Shown: piece after piece, positions 21,472 to 29,794 of the stretch
Position numbering within the stretch: position 1 is the first letter of the stretch
Layout: every line of letters begins with the position of its first letter
Assembly: GCF_005490985.1 (NCBI RefSeq)
Contig: NZ_CP027869.1
Coordinates: forward strand, 1,984,001-2,048,000
Reading direction: 5' to 3'
Length of the DNA: 64,000 nt
Source of the DNA: Curtobacterium sp. SGAir0471
GTDB taxonomy: Bacteria; Actinomycetota; Actinomycetes; Actinomycetales; Microbacteriaceae
The notes under the pieces: model-generated
What the model was told of the DNA's origin: nothing
Databases searched by the model: none
What the model saw: only the letters and a program-made list of their open reading frames with translations
Position numbers and translations under genes: made by a program

Positions 21472-22044
21472 ATGACCTCCCGCAGCCGTGCCCGGGCGAT
21501 CACCGTCGCCCTGCTCTCCGTGTCCGCCACCGTCCTGCTGGCCGGGTGCACGGGCGGGTCCGGCGACGCCGCCCCGAGCGCGAGCCCCACCCCGATCGGC
21601 ACCGCCGTGCGCCAGACGTGCGCCGAGTTGCTGCCCGAGAGCGCCCTCGCCGTCTACGGGAAGACCTTCGAGCAGGACACCTCGTGGACGCCCGAGAAGG
21701 GCACGCCCGCCGCGACGATCGAACGCCAGCGCGGTCGCGTCTGCCACCTCGTCGCCACCGACGACCCCGCGACGACGATCACGCTCGCCGTCGCGCACCT
21801 GCCTGAGAAGTCGCTCACGACCCTGAAGGACGCCCTGTACGAACGCGGCGGCTCCGTCCCCACCTACCGCGTCGAGGGCTACTACGCGCTGGACGACGGG
21901 GTGGGTCGCGCGGACGCCTTCCCCGACCCGTACTGGATCACCACGGAGTCGACCCTCTTCACGGAGCCGGGCGGGGCGCAGCCCGTCGTGGACGCGGTGC
22001 GCGCGGTCCTCCAGCCGTCCGCCTCGGCCAGCCCGGCGGGCTGA
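21472..22044 (+). CDS. Putative lipoprotein, function unknown
   Basis: 190 residues. Lipoprotein signal: hydrophobic helix then the lipobox L-L-A-G-C at about 21-25 (VLLAGCTGG), so the mature protein should be a lipid-anchored extracytoplasmic protein starting at Cys. A Ser/Pro/Ala linker follows. Two further cysteines (QTCAEL and RVCHL) could pair. No domain was recognised. Monocistronic, divergent from argS and closed by a strong hairpin directly after the stop. Confidence 0.8.
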   Translation: MTSRSRARAITVALLSVSATVLLAGCTGGSGDAAPSASPTPIGTAVRQTCAELLPESALAVYGKTFEQDTSWTPEKGTPAATIERQRGRVCHLVATDDPATTITLAVAHLPEKSLTTLKDALYERGGSVPTYRVEGYYALDDGVGRADAFPDPYWITTESTLFTEPGGAQPVVDAVRAVLQPSASASPAG

Positions 22045-22049
22045 CGCCA

Positions 22050-22108
22050 CCACCCGCCGGACGGGAGGCGCGGTGCGGGCCGGTGCCGCGCCTCCCGTCC
22101 GGCGGTGG
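22050..22108. terminator. Strong GGACGGGAGGC-type hairpin
   Basis: Arms of about 23 bases, built on GCCGGACGGGAGGCGCGG (22056-22073) and CCGCGCCTCCCGTCCGGC (22086-22103), enclose a 12-base loop. It begins a few bases after the lipoprotein stop. The same arm core recurs at several other gene ends in this window. Confidence 0.8.
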
Positions 22109-22179
22109 TCGCGACACGGACGCGACACGCGCTGTCGGGACGGGGTCGCCGGACCTGCTACGGTTGGTGTCACCCACGA

Positions 22180-22251
22180 GCCCCCATAGCTCAGGGGATA
22201 GAGCACTGCCCTCCGGAGGCAGGGGCGGAGGTTCGAATCCTCCTGGGGGCA
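22180..22251 (+). tRNA. tRNA-Arg (anticodon CCG)
   Basis: 72 bases folding as a full cloverleaf: acceptor GCCCCCA with TGGGGGC, D stem GCTC/GAGC, anticodon stem CTGCC/GGCAG with loop CTCCGGA (anticodon CCG, reading CGG), and T stem GGAGG/CCTCC with loop TTCGAAT. The 3' CCA is not encoded; the base after the discriminator A starts CTGTT. It lies between the terminator of the lipoprotein gene and the pls-type gene, a common landing point for inserted clusters, but no attachment-site repeat or integrase was seen. Confidence 0.97.
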
Positions 22252-22405
22252 CTGTTACATTCCCGCGCAAGCGGACGTTCTCGCTTCGCTCGATCGGCCG
22301 CGCGCGATGTCGCCTTCGGCGACCGTCCCCCGTGGGTGCGTCCGCCACGTTCGTCGCCACGCCGCCCGGGCACCGGGTGTTTGCGGGGGCGACACCCGGC
22401 GTCAG

Positions 22406-22411
22406 TATGAT
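22406..22411 (+). promoter_or_regulatory. Probable -10 element of a leaderless pls transcript
   Basis: TATGAT ends eight bases before the pls ATG at 22420, where transcription would start at or next to the ATG itself. No ribosome-binding sequence lies between. A weak TTGCGG stands 19 bases upstream. TANNNT six to nine bases before ATG is the known layout of leaderless actinobacterial genes. Confidence 0.55.
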
Positions 22412-22419
22412 CCGCGCCG

Positions 22420-25400
22420 ATGAGCACCGGCACCACGGACACCCAGGCACCCCTCGCCCGCGGCCAGTACGCACCCGACCCCCGCACCCTGGTCGACGTC
22501 CTCGAGGCGACCGCGCGTGCCACGCCCGACGCCCTCGCACTCGAGGACCCGGTCGGCACCCTCGACTACGCGACGCTCCTCCGACTCGTCCGCGAGCAGG
22601 CCGACGACCTCGCCACGCGAGGCGTGCGCCGCGGCGACCGGGTCGGGGTGCGCATCCCCTCGGGGGGCCGCGACCTGTACCTGTCGATCCTGGCCGTGCT
22701 CGCCGCCGGCGCCGCCTACGTCCCCGTCGACGCGGACGACCCCGAGGAACGCGCCGCACTGGTCTTCGGCGAGGCCGGCGTCGTCGGCGTGCTCGGTGCC
22801 GGCGGTGTCCTGCGGACGAGCGGTGCGCCGGACGCCGCCCCTGCACCGGTCGTCGACCCCGGCGCCCGCGCCGCGACACCGACCACGGACGACGACGCAT
22901 GGGTGATCTTCACCTCCGGCTCGACGGGCGTGCCGAAGGGCGTCGCGGTGACGCACCGGTCCGCCGCGGCGTTCGTCGACGCCGAGGCCCGGATGTTCCT
23001 GCAGGACGCCCCGATCGGTCCCGGCGACCGGGTGCTCGCCGGGCTGAGCGTCGCGTTCGACGCCTCGTGCGAGGAGATGTGGCTGGCGTGGGGGCACGGT
23101 GCCTGCCTGGTGCCGGCGCCGCGGTCGCTCGTCCGCACCGGGGTCGACCTCGGCCCGTGGCTCATCGCCCACACGATCACGGTCGTGTCGACGGTCCCGA
23201 CGCTCGCCGCGCTGTGGCCGGACGACGCCCTGGAGCAGGTGCGCCTCGTGATCTTCGGCGGGGAGGCCTGCCCGCCCGAACTCGCCGCCCGGATCGCATC
23301 GCGCGACCGCGAGCTCTGGAACACCTACGGCCCCACCGAGGCCACCGTCGTCGCCTGCGGGTCGCTGATGGACGGCAGCCAGCCGGTGCGGATCGGCCTG
23401 CCGCTTGACGGGTGGGACCTCGCGGTCGTCGACGAGCAGGGGCAGCGCGTCCCGGCGGGCGGGGTCGGCGAGCTCGTGATCGGCGGGGTCGGACTCGGCC
23501 GGTACCTCGACCCGGCGAAGGACGCCGAGAAGTACGCGCCGTTCCCCGCGCTCGGGTGGGACCGCGCCTACCGCAGCGGTGACCTCGTCCGTTACGAGCC
23601 GGAGGGCCTCGTGTTCCAGGGCCGCGCGGACGACCAGGTGAAGCTCGGCGGCCGCCGGATCGAACTCGGCGAGGTCGACGCGGCACTGCAGGGCCTCGAC
23701 GGCGTCGCCGGCGGTGCGGCGGTCGTGCAGCGGACGCCGGCCGGCAACCAGGTGCTCGTCGGCTACGTCGCCCCGGTCGCCGGCGCCGAGGTCGACACCG
23801 CCGCGGCGAACGCGCGGCTGCGCGAGGAACTGCCCGCAGCCCTCGTTCCGCTCCTGGCCGTCGTGGACGCCCTGCCGACCCGGACGTCGGGCAAGGTCGA
23901 CCGTGCGGCGCTCCCGTGGCCACTGCCCGGCGCGACCGACGCGGCCCTGCTGCCCGACACCGTCACGTGGATCGCGGAGCGGTGGTCGGCGATCCTCGGG
24001 GTCCCGGTGACGAGCGTGGACGACGACTTCTTCGCGCACGGCGGCGGCTCCCTCACCGCCGCGCAGCTCGTGTCGGCGATCCGGGAGCGCTTCCCCACCA
24101 CGACCGTGTCCGACGTCTACGACCACCCCCGCATCGGTGCCCTCGCCGAGGCACTCGACGACGCCGGGCCCGCCGCGGCCGCCCGGCGTCCGGTGCGTCC
24201 GGTCCCGCCGACGACCGGCCTGCTGCTCACGGTGCTCGGGCTGCCCGTCCAGGTGCTCCGGGGCCTCCGCGTCCTGACCTGGACGGCCCTCGTCGCGGCG
24301 GTCCTGCACGCCACCACCCTGCCGGTGCTGCCCGTCCTGCCGTGGTGGGCGCTCGTCGTCGCGGTGCTGTTCTTCGTCACCCCGATCGGCAAGATGGCCG
24401 TCACGGTGGTCCTCGCACGCCTCCTGCTCGTCGGCGTCCGTCCCGGCGACCACCCGAGGGGCGGATCGGTGCACGTGCGCGTCTGGCTCGCCGAGCGCAT
24501 CGCCGAGGCCGTCGACGGCCCGTCCACGGCGGGTGCCCCGTGGATCAGCTACTACGCCCGCGCGCTCGGAGCCCGCATCGGCCGCGACGTCGACCTGCAC
24601 ACGCTGCCGCCCGTCACCGGGATGCTCACGGTCGGCAAGCGGGCGTCGATCGAACCGGAGGTCGACCTCGCCGGGCACTGGGTCGACGGCGACGTGTTCC
24701 GCCTCGGCCGCGTGCGGGTCGACGCCGACGCGGTGGTGCACAGCCGCTCGACGCTGCTGCCCGGGGCCCACGTGGGCGAGGGCGCCGAGGTCGAGGCCGG
24801 CTCCGCCGTCACCGGGCGGGTCCCCGACGGGGAGCGGTGGGCGGGCTCCCCCGCCGAGCGCGTCGGCTCGGCTCGTCACGGCCGGGAGGCACGTCCCCCG
24901 GCCCGACGCCGCTGGCTCGTCGCGTACGGGGTCGGGTCGGTCGTCGTGGCCGGTCTGCCCGTCGTCGGCGTCACCGCCGGGCTGGCCGTCGCGATCGCGC
25001 TCGTCGGGCCCGCCGGCACCCTAAGCGCGGCCGTGCTCCGCGCGCTCACGGCGGTCCCGCTGGCCACGCTCGTCGCGGGACTCGTGTACGCCGTCCTCGT
25101 GGTCGCGACCGTGCGGCTCCTCGCGCTCGGGCTGCACGAGGGGCGCCACCCGGTGCGGTCGCGCCCGGGCTGGCAGGCGTGGTGCACCGAACGGGTGCTC
25201 GACGCCGCCCGGACGCTGCTCTTCCCGCTGTACGCGTCGTTGGTCACCCCGCTCTGGCTGCGGCTGCTCGGCGCACGCGTCGGGCGGGACACCGAGATCT
25301 CGACGGTGCTGCTCATCCCCTCGCTCACGCAGATCGCCTCCGGGGCGTTCCTGGCTGACGACACGATGGTCGCCACGTACGAACTCGGCGGCGGGTACGT

Positions 25401-26430
25401 CCGCATCGGTCGCTCGAAGGTGGGCCGCCGGGCGTTCCTCGGCAACTCCGGCATGACGGGCGCCGGTCGTTCGGTCCCCCGCGAGGCGCTCGTCGCCGTG
25501 CTCTCGGCCGTGCCGAAGAAGGCCAAGCGCGGTTCGTCGTGGCTCGGGTCGCCGCCCGTCCGGCTGCGCCGTGCGACCACGGAGTTCGACGAGGCACGGA
25601 CGTTCCGCCCGCCACGCCGACTCAAGGTCGCGCGCGGGTGCTGGGAGCTGCTGCGCCTGCTCGCCCCGATGGTGTCCGCGACGATCGCCCTCGGCGTGGC
25701 CGGGACCCTCCTCGCGCTCTGGTCGGCCGTCGGCATCGGCTGGACGGTGCTGCTCGCCGGCCCGGTGCTCATCGTGGCGGGAGCGGTCGCAGCCGTCGTC
25801 TCCACGGTGGCGAAGTGGGTGTTCGTCGGCCGGATCGACGCCAGGGAACACCCGCTCTGGTCGTCCTTCGTCTGGCGCAACGAGGTGCAGGACACCTTCG
25901 TCGAGACGGTCGCACGGCCGTGGTTCGCCGAGCAGGCCCCCGGCACGCCCGCACTCGCCGCGTGGCTCCGGAGCCTCGGCGCGCGCATCGGTCGCGGCAC
26001 CTGGGTCGAGACGTACTGGTTGCCGGAGGCCGACCTCGTGGCGATCGGCGACGGTGCATCGGTCGCGCGCGGCACCGTCGTGCAGACGCACCTGTTCCAC
26101 GACCGGGTCATGCAGCTCGACGAGGTGCGCCTCGACGACGGTGCGACGCTCGGGCCGCACAGCGTCGCACTGCCGGCCTCCGGGATCGGGACGAGTGCGA
26201 CCGTCGGGCCGGGGTCGCTCGTGATGCGCGGCGAGCAGGTCCCCGGTGGCACGTGGTGGGCCGGCAACCCGATCGCGCCGTGGACGACGGCGCCGACGGT
26301 GCCGGACGCGCCGGCCCCGCCGACCGCGCCGGACGCTCCCGGTGCGCCGGGCGTTCCCCCTGCGCGGGACGGGGAACGCACCGGCATCGTCCTCGGGTCC
26401 GCCGCCGTGGCAGACTCGACGACACCGTGA
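22420..26430 (+). CDS. Pls-type membrane nonribosomal peptide synthetase, probable poly-L-lysine synthetase
   Basis: 1336 residues, the size and build of epsilon-poly-L-lysine synthetase. Order: adenylation domain (about 20-500; A3 FTSGSTGVPKG at 164-174, YGPTE at 303-307, Lys492 in TSGKVDR), carrier domain with pantetheinyl Ser544 in HGGGSLTA, then pairs of membrane helices. These enclose three soluble left-handed-helix-like domains at about 680-820, 910-1070 and 1140-1290. There is no condensation or thioesterase domain; in Pls the tandem membrane domains join the monomers. Specificity residues D214 A215 E218 S257 I278 G280 T302 V310 V311 K492 resemble the Lys code. Stop overlaps the next GTG. 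Product identity is inferred. Confidence 0.9.
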   Translation: MSTGTTDTQAPLARGQYAPDPRTLVDVLEATARATPDALALEDPVGTLDYATLLRLVREQADDLATRGVRRGDRVGVRIPSGGRDLYLSILAVLAAGAAYVPVDADDPEERAALVFGEAGVVGVLGAGGVLRTSGAPDAAPAPVVDPGARAATPTTDDDAWVIFTSGSTGVPKGVAVTHRSAAAFVDAEARMFLQDAPIGPGDRVLAGLSVAFDASCEEMWLAWGHGACLVPAPRSLVRTGVDLGPWLIAHTITVVSTVPTLAALWPDDALEQVRLVIFGGEACPPELAARIASRDRELWNTYGPTEATVVACGSLMDGSQPVRIGLPLDGWDLAVVDEQGQRVPAGGVGELVIGGVGLGRYLDPAKDAEKYAPFPALGWDRAYRSGDLVRYEPEGLVFQGRADDQVKLGGRRIELGEVDAALQGLDGVAGGAAVVQRTPAGNQVLVGYVAPVAGAEVDTAAANARLREELPAALVPLLAVVDALPTRTSGKVDRAALPWPLPGATDAALLPDTVTWIAERWSAILGVPVTSVDDDFFAHGGGSLTAAQLVSAIRERFPTTTVSDVYDHPRIGALAEALDDAGPAAAARRPVRPVPPTTGLLLTVLGLPVQVLRGLRVLTWTALVAAVLHATTLPVLPVLPWWALVVAVLFFVTPIGKMAVTVVLARLLLVGVRPGDHPRGGSVHVRVWLAERIAEAVDGPSTAGAPWISYYARALGARIGRDVDLHTLPPVTGMLTVGKRASIEPEVDLAGHWVDGDVFRLGRVRVDADAVVHSRSTLLPGAHVGEGAEVEAGSAVTGRVPDGERWAGSPAERVGSARHGREARPPARRRWLVAYGVGSVVVAGLPVVGVTAGLAVAIALVGPAGTLSAAVLRALTAVPLATLVAGLVYAVLVVATVRLLALGLHEGRHPVRSRPGWQAWCTERVLDAARTLLFPLYASLVTPLWLRLLGARVGRDTEISTVLLIPSLTQIASGAFLADDTMVATYELGGGYVRIGRSKVGRRAFLGNSGMTGAGRSVPREALVAVLSAVPKKAKRGSSWLGSPPVRLRRATTEFDEARTFRPPRRLKVARGCWELLRLLAPMVSATIALGVAGTLLALWSAVGIGWTVLLAGPVLIVAGAVAAVVSTVAKWVFVGRIDAREHPLWSSFVWRNEVQDTFVETVARPWFAEQAPGTPALAAWLRSLGARIGRGTWVETYWLPEADLVAIGDGASVARGTVVQTHLFHDRVMQLDEVRLDDGATLGPHSVALPASGIGTSATVGPGSLVMRGEQVPGGTWWAGNPIAPWTTAPTVPDAPAPPTAPDAPGAPGVPPARDGERTGIVLGSAAVADSTTP

Positions 26431-27752
26431 AGCCGAACCCCGACGCCGACCCGTACACCCCGCACAGCGGCGACCGGCGGTGGAGCGCGCTGCACTACGA
26501 CCTGCGCCTCGGCTACCGCGTCGCCACGAACCGTCTCGACGCCAGCGCGACCGTCACCGGCCGCGCCCTCGTACCGCTCGACCGCATCGTGCTCGACCTG
26601 CACGGGCTGCGGGTGGACCGCGTCGACGTCGACGGCACGCGCGCGGCGAAGGTCGCCACCGGCACGCACAAGGTCACCGTGACCCCGGCGGCCCCGATCG
26701 CCGCCGGGGACGACTTCTCGGTGCACCTCCGGTACCGCGGCGCACCGCGGCCGCTCCGTAGTCCGTGGGGACAGATCGGCTGGGAGGAACTGACGGACGG
26801 CGTGATCGTCGCCGCGCAGCCCACCGGAGCGCCCTCGTGGTTCCCCTGCAACGACCGACCGGACGACAAGGCCACGTACCGCTTCGAGGTCACCGCCGAG
26901 AGCGGGTACGACGTCGTGGCGAACGGCGACCTGCTCGGGAGCGAACGCGCCCGCGCCGGCACCACCTGGGCCTACGCCGTCACCGAACCGATGGCGACGT
27001 ACCTGGCAACCGTGCAGATCGGGCGGTACCGCACCACGACGCTGCGGGGGACGCCGGCGGTGACCGTGCACCACCCGGCCGACATGACCGCGGCGGTCCG
27101 GACGGACTTCGGCCGGGTGCCGGACATGATCGCCCTGTACGGCGACGTCTTCGGGCCGTACCCGTTCTCGTCGTACGGAATCGTGGTCACCGACGACGAG
27201 CTCGAGATCCCGCTCGAGGCGCACGGCCTCGCGGTGTTCGGGCGGAACCACGTCGACGGCGAGCACGGCACCGACCGGCTCATCGCGCACGAGCTCGCGC
27301 ACCAGTGGTGGGGCAACTCGGTGACCGCCGGACGGTGGCGGGACATCTGGCTGCACGAGGGCTTCGCCTGCTACGCCGAGTGGCTGTGGTCGGAGCACCG
27401 CGGGGGCGACTCCGCCGACGTGCTGGCCGACCGGCACCGGCAGGCGCTGCTCGCCGGACCGCAGGACCTGGTCGTCGCCGACCCGGGCGCGCGCGAGATG
27501 TTCGACGACCGGGTCTACAAGCGCGGGGCGCTTGCCCTGCACGCGCTCCGGCGGACCTTCGGCGACGCGGTGTTCACCGCGGCGCTCCGGAGCCTCGGCG
27601 ACCGCCACCGGCACGGCACCGTCGCACCGACGGACGTGTACGCCGCCGTCGCGCACGCCGCGGGCACCACGGAGCTCGCGGTGCGCCGGGTCACGGGGCC
27701 CTGGATCGACGAGCCGGGCGTCCCCGGACTGCCGACCACCGTCGCAGGCTAG
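26427..27752 (+). CDS. M1-family zinc metallopeptidase, coupled to the Pls-type synthetase
   Basis: 441 residues, the short form of the aminopeptidase N family. Zinc site HELAH at 288-292 with third ligand Glu311 in WLHEGFACYAEW; the transition-state Tyr is probably in VYKRGALALH. The usual exopeptidase GxMEN loop is replaced by PLEAHGLAVF. No signal peptide is visible. GTG at 26427 overlaps the pls stop (GTGA). Streptomyces poly-lysine producers have a zinc aminopeptidase that breaks down epsilon-poly-lysine (Pld), so self-protection or chain trimming is the favoured role, by inference. Confidence 0.88.
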   Translation: MKPNPDADPYTPHSGDRRWSALHYDLRLGYRVATNRLDASATVTGRALVPLDRIVLDLHGLRVDRVDVDGTRAAKVATGTHKVTVTPAAPIAAGDDFSVHLRYRGAPRPLRSPWGQIGWEELTDGVIVAAQPTGAPSWFPCNDRPDDKATYRFEVTAESGYDVVANGDLLGSERARAGTTWAYAVTEPMATYLATVQIGRYRTTTLRGTPAVTVHHPADMTAAVRTDFGRVPDMIALYGDVFGPYPFSSYGIVVTDDELEIPLEAHGLAVFGRNHVDGEHGTDRLIAHELAHQWWGNSVTAGRWRDIWLHEGFACYAEWLWSEHRGGDSADVLADRHRQALLAGPQDLVVADPGAREMFDDRVYKRGALALHALRRTFGDAVFTAALRSLGDRHRHGTVAPTDVYAAVAHAAGTTELAVRRVTGPWIDEPGVPGLPTTVAG

Positions 27753-28054
27753 GCGCGCACGGCTCCGACGCGTGGACCCGGGTCGTCGACGCCGGTGGGG
27801 GGCCCGGGTGCCGGCGGGTGCACCTCCGCCCACAGCGCGTCCAGCGAGAGACCGACGACGCCGGCGACGGCGGCGATGCTCGCGAAGGAGGGCGTCGCGA
27901 TCCGGCCGGTCTCGATCTTCCGGAGGGTCTCCGGCGAGATGCCCGCGGCCAGGGCGACGTCGAGGATCGAGCGGTCGCCTCGGGCGCTGCGGAGCAGCGC
28001 GCCGAGACGGCGACCGCGTTCGAGCTCGTCGGGGCTGAGCGGGAGACGGACCAT
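27749..28054 (-). CDS. XRE-type helix-turn-helix regulator
   Basis: 101 residues. The N-terminal half is a Cro/CI-type DNA-binding fold: SILDVALAAGISPETLRKIETGR is the helix-turn-helix, with the expected Leu/Arg-Ile-Glu-x-Gly positions. The C-terminal tail is Pro/Gly-rich and without a sensor domain. Tail-to-tail with the peptidase (four-base overlap) and head-to-head with the Map-like gene, 47 bases apart. TAGTAT seven bases before the ATG suggests a leaderless message. It is the obvious candidate regulator of this cluster. Confidence 0.85.
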   Translation of the reverse strand: MVRLPLSPDELERGRRLGALLRSARGDRSILDVALAAGISPETLRKIETGRIATPSFASIAAVAGVVGLSLDALWAEVHPPAPGPPTGVDDPGPRVGAVRA

Positions 28055-28061
28055 GCTCCCG

Positions 28062-28094
28062 ATACTAGTACCGGCCGAACAGTACCGGTACGAT
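28062..28094. promoter_or_regulatory. Divergent leaderless promoters with a paired operator
   Basis: Between the XRE and Map-like starts lie two opposed -10 elements: TAGTAT (28067-28062, minus) and TACGAT (28089-28094, plus), each seven bases before its ATG. Between and across them is a direct repeat AGTACCGG at 28067-28074 and 28081-28088, the second copy within the palindrome GTACCGGTAC (28082-28091). A repressor bound here would cover both promoters, as expected for XRE autoregulation. Confidence 0.6.
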
Positions 28095-28101
28095 CATCGG
28101 C

Positions 28102-28872
28102 ATGATCGAGATCCTCTCCCCCGCCGAGATCGACCGGGCCCGCCGGACCGGCGCCCTCGTCGGCACGATCCTGCAGACCCTCCGCGAGCGGACGACGGTC
28201 GGTACCGACCTGCTGGAGATCGATCGGTGGGCCCGGACGATGATCGACGACGCCGGCGCGGTCTCCTGCTACGTCGACTACGCCCCGTCGTTCGGCCGCG
28301 GCCCCTTCGGCCACCACGTCTGCACCGCGGTGAACGACGCCGTGCTGCACGGCCTGCCGCACGACCGGGCGATCGCCGACGGCGACCTGCTCACCCTCGA
28401 CCTGGCGGTGACGCTCGACGGGATCGCGGCCGACGCCGCGATCAGCTTCGTCGTCGGTGACGCCGATCCCGCGGACACGGCCCTGATCGACGCCACCGAA
28501 CGCGCGCTCGCCGCCGGGATCGCCGCGGCGGGCCCCGGGGTCCGGGTGGGGGACGTGTCGCACGCAATCGGCTCCGTGCTGACCGCAGCGGGGTACCCGG
28601 TGAACACCGAGTTCGGCGGCCACGGCATCGGCTCGACGATGCACCAGGACCCGCACGTGGCGAACACCGGCCGACCCGGGCGGGGCTACGCCCTGCGCCC
28701 CGGTCTCCTCCTCGCGCTCGAGCCCTGGGTGATGGCGGACACCGACGAACTCGTGACCGACCCGGACGGCTGGACGCTGCGGAGTGCGACCGGAGCGCGG
28801 ACGGCCCACACCGAGCACACCGTCGCGATCACGGAGGACGGCGTCGAGGTGCTCACCCGGCCGAGCCGCTGA
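28102..28872 (+). CDS. M24-family methionyl aminopeptidase-like protein
   Basis: 256 residues, pita-bread fold. Metal ligands of type I methionine aminopeptidase are visible: LTLDLAVTLDGIAADAA (both Asp), the GHGIGSTMHQDPHV His, the Glu in ALEPWVM and the final Glu in TEHTVAI. The first Asp position and HHVCTAVNDAVLHG substrate loop also fit. It is unlikely to be the only Map in the genome, as the main map gene normally sits in the ribosomal-protein region. In this setting it might process peptides or polymer ends, which is speculation. Confidence 0.9.
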   Translation: MIEILSPAEIDRARRTGALVGTILQTLRERTTVGTDLLEIDRWARTMIDDAGAVSCYVDYAPSFGRGPFGHHVCTAVNDAVLHGLPHDRAIADGDLLTLDLAVTLDGIAADAAISFVVGDADPADTALIDATERALAAGIAAAGPGVRVGDVSHAIGSVLTAAGYPVNTEFGGHGIGSTMHQDPHVANTGRPGRGYALRPGLLLALEPWVMADTDELVTDPDGWTLRSATGARTAHTEHTVAITEDGVEVLTRPSR

Positions 28873-29506
28873 CCCCGTCGTCGGCTCGACCACCGGTGCC
28901 GTCGTCGATCCCGTTCCCGGACCGGTCGTCGACGGCCACACGCAGGCCGTCCGCCGCGATGGCGAGCACGGTGTCCGGCGCGAGCCAGCAGACCGTCACG
29001 GGGTGGTCCCGACGGGCGAAGCGCGCCGTCCCGCGGGCGAGGTCGACCTCGACCGCGGCCGGGTCGACGCGCAGTCCACGGCCGTCCCGCTTCAGCACAG
29101 CTTCCTTGACGGCCCAGGCGGCGGCACGGTCCCGGTCCTCCCGCAACCGGGCGAGCTCGGTCGGGGTGAAGACGTCGAGCGGTGCGGCCGCCACCCGGTC
29201 GACCCGCTCGAGGTCGATGCCGACCGCGTCGGTGCGCACCCCACCGGTCACCACGGCGATGGCGGTGCGCCCCACGCCGCCGGGCTCGCGGGCCGGCGTC
29301 CGGGCGAGGCTCACCGGGACCGAGCGGCCCGCTGCGATGGCCCACGGACGTCCGTGCTCCATCGAGCCGCAGTGCTGACAGCAGCGCCCCACGCGCACGG
29401 CGACCGGGTCTGTGCCGTGGGCCGATGCGACGGCGGTGAGCAGGGCCTCCCGGTCGGCGCCCGAGGGCGCGATCGTCACCCGGACGACACGCGACGGACG
29501 GACCAC
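28853..29506 (-). CDS. 4'-phosphopantetheinyl transferase, Sfp type
   Basis: 217 residues. Moves phosphopantetheine from CoA to the carrier serine of NRPS or PKS proteins. Seen: CCQHCGSMEHGRP (41-53), the magnesium motif VGIDLE (95-100) and WAVKEAVLK (131-139). It is the natural activator of the Pls-type carrier domain (Ser544), so its presence here supports a single biosynthetic cluster. GTG start at 29506; its 3' end overlaps the Map-like gene end by 20 bases, tail to tail. The C-terminal 25 residues are a Gly/Asp-rich low-complexity tail. Confidence 0.9.
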   Translation of the reverse strand: MVRPSRVVRVTIAPSGADREALLTAVASAHGTDPVAVRVGRCCQHCGSMEHGRPWAIAAGRSVPVSLARTPAREPGGVGRTAIAVVTGGVRTDAVGIDLERVDRVAAAPLDVFTPTELARLREDRDRAAAWAVKEAVLKRDGRGLRVDPAAVEVDLARGTARFARRDHPVTVCWLAPDTVLAIAADGLRVAVDDRSGNGIDDGTGGRADDGVSGSAG

Positions 29507-29549
29507 GCGGCGAGCCTAGCGGGCGGGTCGCCGCAGAGCCGTCGCCGTC

Positions 29550-29753
29550 TCAGGCGTGCGTGAGCGCGATGAGCGCGACGTTCATGGTGCTGTAGGCGCC
29601 CTCGGACCGCGTGGCCTGTCGGACCCGGCCGCGGAGGACCTCGTAGCGGCCGTCCTGCTCACGGACGAAGCCGATGACACCGCTCGCGGGTGTCGAGACG
29701 CGGTGGTAGCCGTCCTCGAGTGGGACGACCTCGGTGCTCGTCGTACGCTCCAT
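29550..29753 (-). CDS. Small uncharacterised protein (67 residues)
   Basis: Real gene by its good AAGGGGAAAG site six bases before the ATG and a typical codon pattern. The product begins with acidic and polar residues, then an even mix of beta-forming residues (GYHRVSTPASGVIGFVREQDGRY split around it), with no helix, signal or cysteine. No family was recognised. A 17-base perfect palindrome lies 43 bases upstream of the start and probably governs it. Confidence 0.6.
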   Translation of the reverse strand: MERTTSTEVVPLEDGYHRVSTPASGVIGFVREQDGRYEVLRGRVRQATRSEGAYSTMNVALIALTHA

Positions 29754-29794
29754 CGCTTTCCCCTTCCGTTCGTCGTCGAACGATGACCATCACC

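Noticed and set aside
22180..22420. tRNA-Arg next to an accessory cluster as a possible integration site
   Set aside because: No repeat of the tRNA 3' end was found downstream, and there is no integrase or other mobility gene.
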